This document shows, one piece after another, positions 1-11,790 of a DNA stretch of 64,000 bases. The notes under the pieces were generated by a model. That model was not told the DNA's origin. It searched no databases and worked only from the letters and a program-made list of their open reading frames with translations. The translations under genes were made by a program, and so were the position numbers. Origin of the DNA: Eutreptiella sp. 'Long Island Sound 2002' (lineage: Eukaryota > Euglenozoa > Euglenophyceae > Eutreptiales > Eutreptiaceae); the NCBI GenBank assembly GCA_964036045.1, contig OZ038395.1:11327298-11391297 (forward strand), read 5' to 3'. Every line of letters starts with the position of its first letter. The first letter of the stretch is position 1.

Positions 1-92
1 CAGACGAAGAACGATGCTCCCTGCGACCAGAGACAGCGATGCACGTGCGATGGGGGGCAGCAGAACCATGGGGCTACAGGGGGGGCAGGGCA

Positions 93-299
93 GGGATGCA
101 TTCGAAGGGAAGGGACTTCAGAGGCGGCCTCAGAGGCGGTTAGATAGGCGGTTGGAGGAGGCTGCCGAAGCGGTTGGGGGCGGTTACTGTCGGTTACAAA
201 TGCCATTGAGTCTGGCACTTGGCGTCAGGGGGGACAGTGGCTGGGCATAGGCTGGGCGCCCTGGAGGGGGGGGTGCCTCCCCCCCTTCCAATGTATCCC
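93..299 (+). mobile_element. MITE-like inverted-repeat element, GGGATGCATT family, copy 1
   Basis: About 207 bp, beginning GGGATGCATTCGAAGGG and ending CCTTCCAATGTATCCC, which is an imperfect terminal inverted repeat. The interior has several GCGGTTGG-like words and the block GGCTGGGCATAGGCTGGGCG. Other copies lie at 2051-2268 (inverted) and 17605-17811. No transposase is encoded, so it would be non-autonomous. Short open frames across it are accidental. Confidence 0.6.
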
Positions 300-465
300 G
301 GGGGCAGGGGGATAATATTGTGCGGGGGTGATTTCGCCCGGGAAAGTTTCGGAGGGGGGATTCGCCATCTTTGCAAATCCCAAAGCTTACACTGCCTCAC
401 GCATAAACTGCACTGCCAAAGCCCCCCGACCCCGTGAGGGGAAAGTTTCGCCATCTTCCCCAAAA

Positions 466-768
466 GGGGCGTTTTCGCACAGCGCGGGCACAGCGCGGGC
501 ACAGCGCCAATCATTACGGTGATTATCCAGGTAACAACCCTGCGAACCACGCACCTGCGGAATCATGCACAATCCATTCAAAACTCATGAATTCAAACAT
601 CTGATGCTTGCCATGGGTCCCAGGGACCTAAATTCTGCCCCCTATAGCCCCGTCCACTGCAGCAGCCATTCAATGACGTCCTTTCAATCTTCTGAACTTA
701 CCGAACTCCCGGTGGCGGAGAACAGCCAACTTTTCGCACAGCGCACGCACAGCGCACGGTACGCCCCC
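466..768. mobile_element. G-run element with 11-bp subterminal motifs, copy A1
   Basis: The 303-bp element starts GGGGCGTTTTCGCACAGCGC and ends with the inverse pattern GCACGGTACGCCCCC. Both ends carry tandem 11-bp motifs of the GCACAGCGCGG type. The flanking triplet AAA is present on both sides (463-465 and 769-771), as expected of a 3-bp target duplication. It is close in sequence and length to the 305-bp copy at 63362-63666. No transposase frame is present. Confidence 0.65.
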
Positions 769-2050
769 AAAGACGAAAATTCCCATGAAATCCCCCCCCC
801 CCAACCCCCTGTACGGTTGGCGTGGGGAACCGGGGCATATGGTCACCCCGGCGGACCTCCCCCCCTGATGTGCCCCCAAGCGCATCGGGTCCAGCAGCTC
901 CTGACACATGACCAGTCATCCGGAGGCTCCGGCCACACTGCCTCGGTACTCAGTCATGTGCGCCTTCAGTGCCTGCAATTGTGCGGCAGTGTTCCCCGGG
1001 GTGTGTGGTAAGACTGGGTGAGAATTGAGGAATGTTCAGTAAAACTGAGCGAAACTGAAGTAAAAACAGAGCAAAAAAGCACAGCCAGTCAATCAGTTAG
1101 CTAGTCACGAAGTCATTCAGAAGCCCCCCATCCCCCCTCCAACACCCAAATAGGGTGAACAACACATAAAGAGGGTCTAAAACATGCTTTACGTGGGACA
1201 TTTGATCATTGCGGATGGTCACAATATCAAAAAACCGGTTTTGAAAATTCATTTTACTCCGCTTTACTGTTTTACCAAATTGGTGAAAAAAAATTGGTTT
1301 CATTCGCTTTTACACACATTTGACAGGCACGCACAAACCGTCTCTGGGGGTTCCATGGGAGGTGATCTTCTAGTTTAAGGGCATAGTGCCCCTGGGTCAC
1401 GCCCCGGCCACTCTTGATAGCGGTGCCCCACCCAGACCAAACCACCTGGCACACACACGCGTGTATATCATACATGTGGGGGTGGCCACATGTGTGCTTG
1501 ACAGGGGGCTACTTGATGGTGCCGGGGATAATGTCGCCACGGGAAATTCGCAACCCTTGAACCCCCAAAGCTCAGAATGCCACACGTATACCCAAATGAC
1601 GGCAAAAAACACACCAAACATGCACAAGAAAGCGACTCCAAAGTTGCAACACATTGCCTCAATACGGTCACAGAACTGTGCTTTCTGAGAGGAGCCAAGC
1701 ACGCCTACAAACGCGGCTGAGCCCCAACGGGAACACCACCTGAAAGCGTAAGTGCGTGCGACAGCCGTATGCGCGGGCACCTCCCTTATGGATGGGTACC
1801 TCGAGAGGGCCCACCCTCCGAAATTTGGCCAGGGGAAAATTTCGCCACGTCTCTTAACAGCGGAATTCCCCCCGAGTGGGAAATCAAAAAAAGAGACGCT
1901 TGAAGATGAGGACCTCCTTTTTTTTTCTCCAACGGACGTGTTCCTTGTAAGCGCTTGGTCAGACGGACCTCCTTTGTATCTTTGAAATGGGGTTGTGCAG
2001 CCTTTGCATCGGAAAGACAAGGCAGGCCAAGGCACAGGGGGCCAGGCAGC

Positions 2051-2268
2051 GATGCATTGGAAGGGGAGGAGGTAACCCCCCCCCCCCCCCCCGCCTCCAG
2101 GGCGCCCAGCCTATGCCCAGCCACTGTCCCCCCTGACGCCAAGTGCCAGACTCAATGGCATTTGTAACCGACAGTACCCGCCCCCAACCGCTTCAGCAAC
2201 CTCCTCCAACCGCCTGCCTAACCGCCTCTGGGGCCGCCTCTGAGGCCCCTTCCCTTCCAATGCATCCC
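2051..2268 (-). mobile_element. MITE-like inverted-repeat element, GGGATGCATT family, copy 2
   Basis: An inverted copy of the element at 93-299, sharing the interior block AGTCTGGCACTTGGCGTC read on the minus strand. Its ends are GATGCATTGGAAGGGG and CCTTCCAATGCATCCC. It lies just 3' of the last identified exon of the TBC gene, so the 3' part of that gene runs into repeat DNA. Confidence 0.55.
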
Positions 2269-2309
2269 TGGGGCCAGGCGGGCCTGCCCGTGCGGATGGG
2301 CATGACGAC

Positions 2310-5300
2310 CTGCACGTGCGGGAACTTCATCAGGCGCTTAATGCAATACTCGTACTCGCCGCTGGCCAGCAGGTCCTGCTCCATGTACAGCAGCATCACC
2401 ACCCCGAGCCACGGCACGAGGGTCGACAGCGTCCCCGTGTGGCGCACGTCCGCGAACACGGCGTCCCAGACCATCAGACTGTCCTCCAATTGGAAGTCGC
2501 GCAGGAACAAGAGCCGCAGCCACTTCATGGCGTACACCTGCGCCCGGGAAGGCCAGCGATGCGCACGGGATGCGGGTCGCGCGGGCGCGTGGCGCGGGCG
2601 TGGGCGTGATGATGAGCAGCGGGGCGGTGGTAGGGCAGTGGGCAACGGGAGCGTACGCCTAGAGCCTGTCTTTGATAATACAAAACGAAAAGAATACAAC
2701 AGTAAAACAACATAAATAAATAAATACACCAACAAATAAATAAAAATACAAAAAACAACGAAAATAATACAATAGTAAAACGACACAAACAAATAAAAAC
2801 ACCAATAAATAAATAAAGATACAAAAAAACAAAAGAAAACAAAGCGTAAATAAACAAATAAATAAATAAACAGAATACAAAACGCGAAACGCAACGATGC
2901 CCTTAAACACTGCCCTGCGCAGACCTGGGGCTCGATCTCCAGTTTTGCGAAATGCTGCAAGAGTCGCGGGGCCTCGGTGCCCAACAGTTCGTTCTGAATG
3001 CGCCGGCACTGCAACACCACGGGGGACTGCGGGTCCCGGGGGGCGCGTGCGGCGGCGGGGGGCACGGCGGCGGTGGGCGCCTTCGGGCGCAATGGTGAGC
3101 ACGACCGCGTGGCGCCGAAGGGGCATTGGCCCGTACAGGGCTGCGCGCTGGCCTCGTAGTCCGCAGGGGCATCGCCGTGCAGATACCACTGGTGCAGTCC
3201 TGTGGGCCGGTGGGCACAGCGGTGGGCTTTACCTCATGCGTTGCCACGGCTTTGTACCCCCCCCCCCCACTTGTATAAGCTACGGCGAAGTCCCAAATTA
3301 ATACGGTCCCTACGCCTACTGTAGCTTGGACACGGGCGTAGCTTATACAAGGGGTGGGGGGGTACCCCCCCCCACTTGTATAAGCTACGGCGAAGTACCA
3401 AATTCATAATACGGTCCCTGCGCCGACTGTAGCCTGGACAAGGCCGTTGACGCCCAGGGTCACAAAGAGGAGATGGCATGGTGAGCTGGTGTGAGAAAGG
3501 GGGATATTGTGCACAAATATCCCCAAAATCAGAGCTGTGTGGGTTGAAGTGGGCAAACACCCACAACAAATGTGTCCATGGCCCTATGCAACTGGCAAAT
3601 TCGTCACCAAACCCATTCCTTATGTGGCTGCACTACATTGGTACCGAATCAAATTAGGTACCAAATGAATACGGTCCCTGCGCCCGCTGTCGCTTGGACA
3701 AGGGCGTGGCTTATACGAACACTCAGTGGTCGAGTGGTCGAACACCCGGCCGATGGCTCGCCCAGCGCCGGTTCCATTCCCGGCGGGTGGTTCGGCAATT
3801 GCCGGCTCAGCCGATCGATCCACCTCGAGCCCTTATTCTACTCGACCGTGGTTCAAATCCTTCTAACCACAAACTGTTGAACCCCCCCCCCCAAAAAAAA
3901 AAATGGTATCCCGTTTCAGGGGGATAGAGGTCTCAAAATCAAAAAATCTACTGGGGGATTGTTTTGTCGGGCAAAATAATGATTTTACAAGGGGTTGGAC
4001 ATCCAATATCATGCCTTGGGGTATGCTACGCGAATGGCCCCCTAAAAGGGGGGTGTATGGCGTCAACGCCTGCGCTTGATCTAACAACCCTCTCTTCGAG
4101 GTGATTTGCCTACACTAATTGCTCAGGGTTGGGTTGACTCCAGGCCCAGTCACGATTTTTGGCGACTCAATCACGTCGCTCACCAGTCAATGCACTCCAG
4201 TCGACTCAGTCGCATCTGTGACTCGCGCACATGCGACATGGGGGGTAGAGCCCGGGGGGGGGGGGGGCTGCACGCGCGTGCGCACGCGCCCGCCTGCCCG
4301 CACGCACACACTTGCGCAGGGAACAAACGAACGGCCACTGTTGCTTAGCGGAAACTGCCACGCCACGAGCACTGCGGGTCGGAGGGCACGAGCAACACCT
4401 CGTCAGGCCAAAGAGCAATCAAAACAAGACAAGAGCAAAAAGCATTGATCGCGTCATAACGTCATAAGGCTAGGCACTGTTCTGCAGTGGTACAACAGAC
4501 AGGGGTACCAGTACCATGCCATCATACGGTTGAGCACCCTGTGCCGCACCCCTGACCTGGGATGGGGGGGGGAGCATGGGCAATATAATCAACGACTTTG
4601 CTGCTGGGCACGGCGGCCTATTCACATGGTGTGCACACTAATTGGCATGACCATTGGCAACAGCTTGGCCGTTGCAGTGTTGTGCTCATAAAATAGTACT
4701 TATAGATCACCCCATCTTGCGAACTTTTTTTTTTGCTCAGACTCAAAAGTTCTTCGTAAGTGCTCGGCCAGACGGGCCGGATCAGTAATGACAGTGTAAG
4801 TACAACATGTGTTGTCCCGTGCGATACCTGGGCTGTACACCACCATTAGTGGCGGGACGTATATTTGAAACTCACCTGTAACCTGTCATCCGCTCATGCA
4901 GTATCAGAAACTGCCACACCACTGGGGCAACGAAAAAAGAAAAACAGTAAATCTGAAAAAGTCTGCCATGAGAAAAAGAGAGTAGCTTGCCTGGTAGCTT
5001 GCCTAGATCACCCCATCTTGCGAAATCCGGCACCTCGCAAGCTGCAAACACACAAGAACGCCCCTTGGGAGCAACCGCCACCCGAGTTCGGGGTCCAAGT
5101 ACCCTGGTCTCCCTGTGCACAGCGCAGCACTTCTTTCACGCCCACATGAGGGAACCCGGTTGTTGCTGCTTTGCACGCATGTCTGAGGATGAACATGCCC
5201 ACACGGCCGCGGTCCGACGGCAGCAGGGCGGACGTGGATCAGGAGCATCTCGCGCGGTCTCAGTGCACTCACGCACCCCGGACGGTGCTGTACCCCACCA

Positions 5301-8300
5301 CAAGCAGCCCCGGGGACAAGGTCGACCACGCTATCCCCAAGACTCAGCCGGCGGGTCCCGTTGTCAAAGGTGGCCCGCTTGGCATCGCGGGCCAGGACCA
5401 TCAGCGCCCCTTGACAACGAGCCCCTACAGGCACGGGGGGTGCGTAGGCCAACCGGTACCTACAAAATCGTGTTTCAGTGAAAATCCGCAAAAATCAGGC
5501 TCCGCAAGCGGAACCACCGCATAAGAGTGCTGCTAGCTGGACCAATGCTGCTTAGGGGAAGGCAGGACTGGAGACCAGAACCGATGGCACACACACACAC
5601 GGACACACACACACACATACTCTCTCTTCCTCTCTCTGTTGGCGTGGCAAACGAGCACTGAAGCAAACGACACACACAAGCGCACGCGCGCGCACACACG
5701 CATACACGCGCGCACGCGCACGCACGCACGCGCACAAACCGTGGTGCCGCAGCAGCATATCAAAGAGCAGGTACGCATCGGCTTCACAGTGCTGCTCTGA
5801 CAAGAGGTCATTGAGTGCGGCCCATTGCAGGCGAAGCTCAGGGTCTGAGGGAGGGCCAAGCTCACCCTCTTGCTCTTTGACTCGCTGCTTTGCGTCCCTG
5901 AAGAAGGCAACGAGACCGGGGGACTTCGAATGCCGCTCGATCTGCGGAGGGTCAAAGCGAAGCACAGCCCCACCGCCTTTCCATGCGGGAGCTCTGCTGC
6001 CGGGCCTGCCCATTGGACAACAGGGCCCCTGCCCCGACACATGGGCCGGGGGGGGGGGGGGTCCTCCACAAATGCCGAAGGGGCAGCCCGTCGACGCCTT
6101 CGACAGAGCTACGGGCACCGCTTTCAAGTCCGGTCGCACATGTTTCAAGGCACAAACGCGCAGTGCCGGTCCGCACGGTCAACGGAGCCGCAGGGGGTAC
6201 AATGCCCCCCTGACCGGAGTGTCCGATGTGAGTGGACCCAAGGCACACAGTACTGACCCACTGGGCGTGGGCGGGTGGGTCGGTCGGGGGATGGGCAAGA
6301 AACACTGCAATTCACATGGGCCTACCAGACAGACAGTCAAACGGACGATGTAAACTGATGTCTGATGGCATAAGCGGGGGGTTGGCAGACGAACCGTGTC
6401 GACGGACCGGCACAATCATTGTGCCCCCCTTTGACTACAGGAATTCGATGAGGCCCTCCAAAAGACTGCCGTTCTTCTACAAAGCCGTCCCCCAAGCGTC
6501 AAGCGTCGCGGACCGTCTGACGCCCTCCAGGGCGCCCTCAGTCGCAATTTGCGGCGCGAAAACGGTCTGATTGGCGAATCACCCTTTGCGAAGCTCGAAC
6601 ACAGTTCCGAACACAAGAAGAACAGCAAGGCATCTCAACTGCGATACAGTTACAATGACACAAAGAAAAACGTGGAACCACAAATTCCGAAACACAGGCC
6701 AAAAAGTTTTTTTTTCTGGTTTAGACCTTGGCAAGCTGGCAAGGCCCTCTTGCCAGATGGTACTCGAGAGAGCTCTCAGTATCAGAGGAATCACAGCAGT
6801 CCAGTGCTACGATTGCCCCACAGCTCAGCCGTCGGGCAGCGGAGGCACAACCGGTGCGAGCAGGACCGCGGCACACCTCACGACCACCAGGTACAGCACG
6901 GCGAGCAGCTCGTGCATGCCCTGTTTGTAGCCCGGCTCCGGGTTCTCCGTCACCCACACCAGCAGAATGTCCAGCAGCCCGCTCTGCGTCTGTTTGCTCT
7001 GCAGGAACGAGTTGATGCTGTCGCTCAGGTACAGCCGCGTCAGGTCCTTCGTCACCTGCTCATAGACGGTGCTGGAGGTCCAGCCGCCGTCCTCCTCGTC
7101 GGAGATGGGCTGATCGATCATGCCCGACCTCGGCTCGGGGGGACTGGCGGCCTTGATGGCGGCCTGTTTGGTTTGTCGGCGGACCTGACGGACAAGGGGG
7201 CGAGGACAGAAATGCCGCTAGCGTCTGGCAGGGAGACGGGTGCTCAGTCACAATCGGCCCCGTACCTGAGGCCACTCAGTAATACCCGCCCCCCGCACCA
7301 CTGGAACTCAGTAGGAATGTGCTGTGTCCGGCGTGTGGCTCAGTAGGACCCTGCCCCATCCGATGATGTCTGAGCCGGCAAGTCTCGGCGATGATCCCCA
7401 GCGACTCCACAGTCACCCTGGGCGGGGGGCATGCCGCTCCACCCCAACGCCCTTCTCCCGACATGGCTGCGAACCGGGAGCTTTGCAGGCCCATGCGCTC
7501 TCAAGCCGCTCCATCACCAGGTAGCTGAGCACAACAGGGCCCCAGGGCCCCAAACCGGGGTCGACTTACTTTACTTTTGGCATTTTTTCTTTCGGCTCGA
7601 AAATGACCTCCAACATTTTGCAGCCAAAGAATGCTCCACGTTTATCTGAGTACATTTGGCAAAAAGCGTCATGACCACCGGACCTCCTGAATCACATGAT
7701 GTTCTGGCAACCGCCCCAGAATATGCGAAAAGTTCAGACCACAGGCAAAAGCGACGCCCCCTCCCCCTGGGCCATAGGCCCAAAGCAAGCTGGTGAAGCC
7801 GGGTCTGGCGGCGATGATAGGGCACATAGTATAGGAAAATCACTGCTCCAGTCAGCGCAAACGGCAGTACACGCCCCGTGTGTGACATTCCGTCGGGTTG
7901 CCGTTTCTGTACGGGGCCCTGAGCAGTCACCCGTTCTTCACTTCGCGTGCTGCGTTGGGTCAATGCGGTCTGACGGCCTCTGCGGCCGGTGTTCCTTGTG
8001 GTGTCGGTTCTGCGTTAGCGGGGCCCAGTAGTTGGCGTACTGGAGGTTGTGTTGGTTGTTGTGGGTGTCGTTTTACGGTTTTCACTGCCCACTCCCCTCC
8101 ACGTTCAGGTCGTCCCCCACATGCCTCGCCTTGTTTCCGTGTGCGCGAGGCCCAATTGCTCCACCCCCCCTGCCCGTATGGTGATGTGTGGTCTGTCAAG
8201 TGTGTGGCGGCGGCGACACCGTCAACATGAGAGGGAACACATGCAGGGCCACAGGTTTGAAACAGCTCGTCCAGGGCCGAAGAATGACCCGAGACGCCAT

Positions 8301-10482
8301 TCCCAAACAGGTCTGCGGGGCAAGTGCAGAAAGATGACCCGTGTGGGCGGGAGAGGAGGCCCCGTCCCCCTCCTCCTCCCATGCGCCTGACGCACCCGAC
8401 CTCGAGCCGAGGGCGAGCACCGTGGCTCTGTCACACGCGAACGTGTTTTGTATTTTGTATTTTTGTGTTTTTGTATTTTGTATTTTTGTATTTTTGCGGC
8501 AGACCAGCCTTATCACTGAACACCGACACTGGGCAAGAGGGTCGGCTCTGTGCCCCCTCCCCCTCTTTGATTGCCCCCGTCCCCCCCCCCCCTCCCCGGC
8601 AAAGTGTCACTTACAGATTGCCCCCAAACAACAAAAAAACGAGATCACTGAGATCGATTGGGAGCAATGACTCCAACGGGACCGAGTACCTGCAGTTGGG
8701 GAACGCGATGCCCTGCCCTAAAAAAACACGACAACACAAAGCATCATCCTCATCTGCACAACTCAGGTACAACTCAGTTGCTTGAATTCTGGGACTGAAG
8801 AACACATTTTTTTTATAATGGGAACCACAAAAACCGTGGTTCCGAAAGGGGGACGTTACACTAGTACCACCATACGTCTGGGTGCGTGCTGGTGGTTTCC
8901 AGTGGCACGATGTGCATGGGCCCGGGCGTCCCAATGCACTACTGGATGGCTCTTACTTCTCCTTTGCCTCTCATATTCGACCGTTGACTTGGTCCCTCTG
9001 GGGGTGGGGCGGGGGGAGGGGGACGCCGTCGTTTGGTGACAGTGCCCTCTGGGGGAAGGGGACACCGTTGCACATTGTGGAGGGGGGGGGGGGTTGGCAC
9101 AAGGCCTCGGTATCTGATTGTTTGCCTCTGGCGACGCCTATTGGCCTCTCGCCACTGCACATCCCGACCCTCTGTGGGCCCGAACGTGTTTTGGTTGTGT
9201 CAACGGAGCCCCCGGATGACTTGTCCTGTTTGACTACTCCGGGGGTCGGCCGTCCCGGAGACGGGGCTGTTGCCCGTGCCGTTGACCAGGTGCATCCAGA
9301 TGCACAACACTCCGAGTCCATGCGGGGGTTTGGTCGTCGGGGGGGGGGGCTATTTGAAGGGGCGGACTGCAACTCATATCGAAGCATCACCAGCCTTCTC
9401 GTGAACGTTGCCGCGGTTCGCGAGGGCAGCGGTTCTGGGGCCGCCGCAAACACAGCGGCGATGTGCGGGGGGGGTCCGGGCCTTTGCAAGCTGGCGAAGC
9501 CCGCTTACCAGGACACCCGAGCCCCAAGACTCAGGGCTGTCCAATGCTACGATCGTCCCACAAAGTGATGGGGTGGCGGGGATAACACGAAGTGAGGATG
9601 AGCTACATCGGATACCCGGAAATGCAATGGGGACCGCCACGCCCGTCGGCATCCCGGCGTTGTGCTGGAGCACAAGGCAGCCTGAAGGCTGAGCCCGGAG
9701 AGGCACTGGCTTGAATTTGCGCATCATGTGAGCTGGCGCAAGCCCTGGCCGGCATTTGCCGCACGCTCCTTCGGCTGGTGTGACTGCATGGCATTGGTAT
9801 GGCATTGGCATGGTCCGAAATGACACACCGCATGCGCATGCGACTTTCACAGTGAGCGGGGGCTCAAAGACGAATGGGCTGGCCGAGGCACTGATGCGGA
9901 AAATGGCGGACGGTAGCGGGTGGGGGCGGGTGCGTGTGTGTGTGCCATGGAGGCTGATGTCGGGGCGGGGGGGGGCACCAAGAAGGCCCACCGCTTTGAA
10001 ATCTTGAAAAAGCCCCCCCCCCCCTCCCCCCCTCGCGCTCCCACACCGCACCGCATCCGCCGCACGAAGCACGCGCCTGATACGGACCGTTCAGAGCAAG
10101 TGCAGCCCGTACTGCAGCCGCACCCCCTCACGAGGGCGGGGGACGTCGCATGCGCTGCCCTCCCGACGGACAGTGACGCCCCTTCCAGACCCACGCCTCC
10201 CTCCCCCAAGGCCTCCACACCTGCCGCAGCAGCTCATAGTACCGGGAGCGTTCCGCTTTGGTGTGGTCTGCCCACTGCTGCAGCACCTCGGCGCAGGGGT
10301 GGCCGGGTCGGGCGCTGCCTGACGCAGCGGCCCCGCAGGGAAGCGCCCCCAGCAGGGCCCTCCACCAGAGCCCACGCACGAGCGACGTCTGCAACTTCCC
10401 GGTGTACCCGTCGCGCACGAGCGCGGACAGGTACCCATGACGCCCAAGTGTGTCTTGGAGTTCCACAAGTTGCGTCTGGACA
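2310..10482 (-). CDS. TBC1D5-like Rab GTPase-activating protein (split gene, ends not found)
   Basis: TBC-domain proteins accelerate GTP hydrolysis by Rab GTPases. TBC1D5 acts in retromer-dependent endosome traffic and autophagy. Exons on the minus strand: 10482-10221, 7184-6877, 5897-5740, about 3092-2925 and 2537-2310. The first three join in phase (CAG|GT, then AG|G), and the last two join in phase 0. Exon 2 carries the arginine-finger motif VTKDLTR (family IxxDxxR, with V for I) and the glutamine-finger motif YKQ in GYKQGMHEL. Exon 4 has RIQNELL and LEIEPQ. Exon 5 has KWLRLLFLRDF and VWDAVFAD, as in the C-terminal half of TBC1D5 domains. The start of exon 4 is uncertain, because its reading phase does not fit exon 3 directly and a small exon may be missing. 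The 5' and 3' ends of the gene were not identified. The product is assigned by motif recognition only. Confidence 0.8.
2538..2924 (-). other. TBC gene intron with A/T-rich internal repeats
   Basis: The donor is CCCCAG|GT (GT at 2924-2923) and the acceptor is CAG before GTGTACGCC. The 387-nt intron is T-rich on the transcribed sense (TTTATTTG words) and consists largely of about 90-bp imperfect repeats of ATAAATAAATA-type sequence. This is a sharp base-composition change from the GC-rich exons on both sides. Confidence 0.75.
3255..3725 (+). repeat. Short palindromic element CTTGTATAAGCTACGGC and derivatives
   Basis: The segment 3255-3360 starts CCACTTGTATAAGCTACGGC and ends GCGTAGCTTATACAAGGGG, an inverted repeat around a core with AATACGGTCCCTACGCC. 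Two further partial copies follow at about 3368-3450 and 3650-3720. The three modules diverge mainly by truncation. They lie inside the TBC gene intron. Confidence 0.55.
3719..3880 (+). repeat. tRNA-like (SINE-type) sequence
   Basis: The stretch has an A-box-like GGTCGAGTGGT followed by a B-box-like CGGTTCCATTCCCGG, and a second B-box-like GGTTCAAATCC with flanks able to form a T-arm (GTGGTTC...AACCAC). A complete cloverleaf could not be folded by eye. I read it as a tRNA-derived retroposon or pseudogene rather than a functional tRNA. Confidence 0.3.
3905..4105 (+). repeat. Dispersed repeat, ACAAGGGGTTGGACATCCAAT family, copy 1
   Basis: About 200 bp with the markers ATCAAAAAATC, ACTGGGGGAT, ACAAGGGGTTGGACATCCAA and CTTCGAGGTGATTT. 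Related copies are at 34590-34960, 43310-43665 and 60665-60855. The copies in the segmental duplication are interrupted by a further repeat of about 150 bp. There is no coding content. Confidence 0.6.
4755..4905 (+). repeat. Dispersed repeat shared with 11178-11340
   Basis: Shared blocks are GTGCTCGG(C/T)CAGACGG, AAGTACAAC(A/G)TGTGT and GGGACGTAT(A/G)TTTGAA, in the same order in both copies. The copies are diverged by perhaps a quarter of positions. The role is unknown. Confidence 0.5.
5587..5737 (+). repeat. CA/CG microsatellite immediately inside a TBC intron
   Basis: Runs of CACACA, GCGCGCAC and ACGCACGC start two bases after the exon-3 donor (GT at 5739-5738, read on the minus strand). 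Long open frames on the minus strand in this stretch, rich in Val-Cys-Val-Cys, come from the dinucleotide repeat and are not genes. Confidence 0.8.
5925..6200 (-). repeat. Long dispersed repeat, inverted partner of 18965-19235
   Basis: About 275 bp nearly identical, in opposite orientation, to 18965-19235. Shared words include CGTCGACGCCTTCGACAGAG and GGGCCCCTGCCCCGACACAT. It lies in the TBC intron, some 25 bp upstream (in gene sense) of the exon-3 acceptor. The high identity over two loci 13 kb apart implies a recent spread. Confidence 0.65.
6722..6830 (+). repeat. Dispersed repeat, GCAAGCTGGC...GCTACGAT family
   Basis: Shares GCAAGCTGGC, CAGGA-type spacing and CAATGCTACGATCGTCCCACA-like words with about 9480-9690, and more weakly with 25300-25700. 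It abuts the 3' side of TBC exon 2. No coding content is seen. Confidence 0.4.
7881..8000 (+). repeat. Dispersed repeat shared with 24371-24500
   Basis: Both copies begin GTGTGACATTCCGTCGGGTTG and continue TACGGGGCCCTG, CACCCGTTCT and CTTCGC(G/A)TG(C/T)TGCGT. They lie in introns of two different genes (TBC and SET/MYND) in the same orientation. Confidence 0.5.
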
Positions 10483-10565
10483 CTGAGAGTGCGCGAGACG
10501 TGTGTGTGCGCGTGTGTGCGAGGACGCAAGAAGGCCTGAGGGCTAGGGAGCAGAGGGTGTCAGCG

Positions 10566-10745
10566 TGACTGAGCCATGTCCCGGATGCAGCAGGTTCCTA
10601 CTGAGTTCTGGATGTGAGTGGGGCAAGTATTACCGGGTGGCACACAGCACAGGGCCGGGGCCTAACGAGACCCAGATTTCCTGCCGCACGCTCGTGGCAT
10701 CTCTCCCTCGACCCCTGGCATGCAGCAAATTCAAATCATGTACCT
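10566..10745 (+). repeat. Repeat pair member, shared with 11619-11790
   Basis: The two copies, about 1.05 kb apart and in the same orientation, share long identical blocks such as GGATGCAGCAGGTTCCTACT and CGACCCCTGGCATGCAGCAA, and differ at scattered positions. Weaker relatives with ACTCAGTAATAC and ACTCAGTAGGA words occur near 7270-7340 and 19350-19400. Confidence 0.65.
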
Positions 10746-11120
10746 TTGTGAGGCTGGGCGGGTGAGCGGCGTGGGGATGCGAGACTGGATATGTGGGCGG
10801 GTTGAGGCTGTGAAGTGCATGGGCTGAGATGGCGTGGGGCTTGTGTGTGAGCCTGCGATGACACGGTCTCCGCTGTCGCACCAGGGTAACCTCCCATCCT
10901 CCACACCTTCTGCGTCTTCACACCCTCGCACCCTCTGCCAGTGAGACCCTCTCAGCCTCCACAACTTCTCAGTCTTCACACATTGATTACTGCCGATGCC
11001 CCCCCCCCCCCCCCTATGCACAACCATTGAGGCACAGGAGGCCCCCCCCGGTCCACAGGCTCCCACAGCTTCTGGTGCCCCAACGCACCAAACCCAGACC
11101 CAGACCTCCGGATGCCCCTG

Positions 11121-11158
<38 letters not shown>

Positions 11159-11618
11159 TGCTGTGACTTACATGTCCCTCGTCGGTGCTCGGTCAGACGG
11201 ACCGGATCTGTGTGGCAGGAAAAGTACAACGTGTGTCATCCCGTGTGGAGACTCCACAAACCGTCACGAGGGTGGGACGTATGTTTGAACTTTGAACTCT
11301 GTCACCAGCGGATGCAGCACGATGCGACTGCCACGCCATGAAGGCCTCCCACAAAGATTGGTACTGTAAAGAGAAACAAGAAACGTACGGAAGGAAACTC
11401 TGTGTGAGATATGGAGCATCCTGCGCGAGTAGGAGACGCCTCTGGGTGCCCCTAATTTTTGCAGCCCCCACCCGCCTCCCTATTTGACTGACAGGGGATG
11501 GGGAGACGGGCGTTGGTGTTGCTGCAGGGGCAACTCCTTGGTTTGCTGATGGCAAACCTCAGACCAGACTTGCCACTAGCGTCCGCCAAACCAGCCATAA
11601 CCAAGTGTGCCTGGGCCC

Positions 11619-11790
11619 TACTGAGCCATGTACCGGATGCAGCAGGTTCCTACTGAGTTCTGGATGTGAGTGGGGCAAGTATTACCGGGTGGCACACTGG
11701 GCAGGGCCGGTTCCTAACGAGACGCAGATTTCCTGCCGCACGCTCGTCGCATCTCTCCCTCGACCCCTGGCATGCAGCAAATTCAACTCA
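11619..11790 (+). repeat. Repeat pair member, shared with 10566-10745
   Basis: Second copy of the 180-bp repeat. Immediately upstream lies the family shared with 4755-4905 (11178-11340), so several repeat families are nested or adjacent in this interval. Confidence 0.65.

Larger units (their letters stand above)
1..2300. other. Repeat-rich stretch with no supported gene
   Basis: No protein-coding gene is visible. The stretch holds an inverted-repeat element of the GGGATGCATT family (93-299), a G-run element with 11-bp subterminal motifs (466-768) and a second GGGATGCATT copy in inverse orientation (2051-2268). Between them (about 780-2040) there is mixed sequence with short open frames that have no recognisable domain. 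Two exons of the TBC gene would be expected somewhere downstream of 2310 on the minus strand, but none could be identified here. Confidence 0.6.

Noticed and set aside
2525-3189. Hydrophobic Phe/Leu/Tyr-rich minus-strand frames suggesting a membrane protein
   Set aside because: They arise from reading the TTTATTTG-rich TBC intron (2924-2538). The flanking parts are the real TBC exons.
5475-5735. Minus-strand frames rich in Val-Cys and Arg-Ala
   Set aside because: They are translations of the CA/CG microsatellite at the start of a TBC intron.
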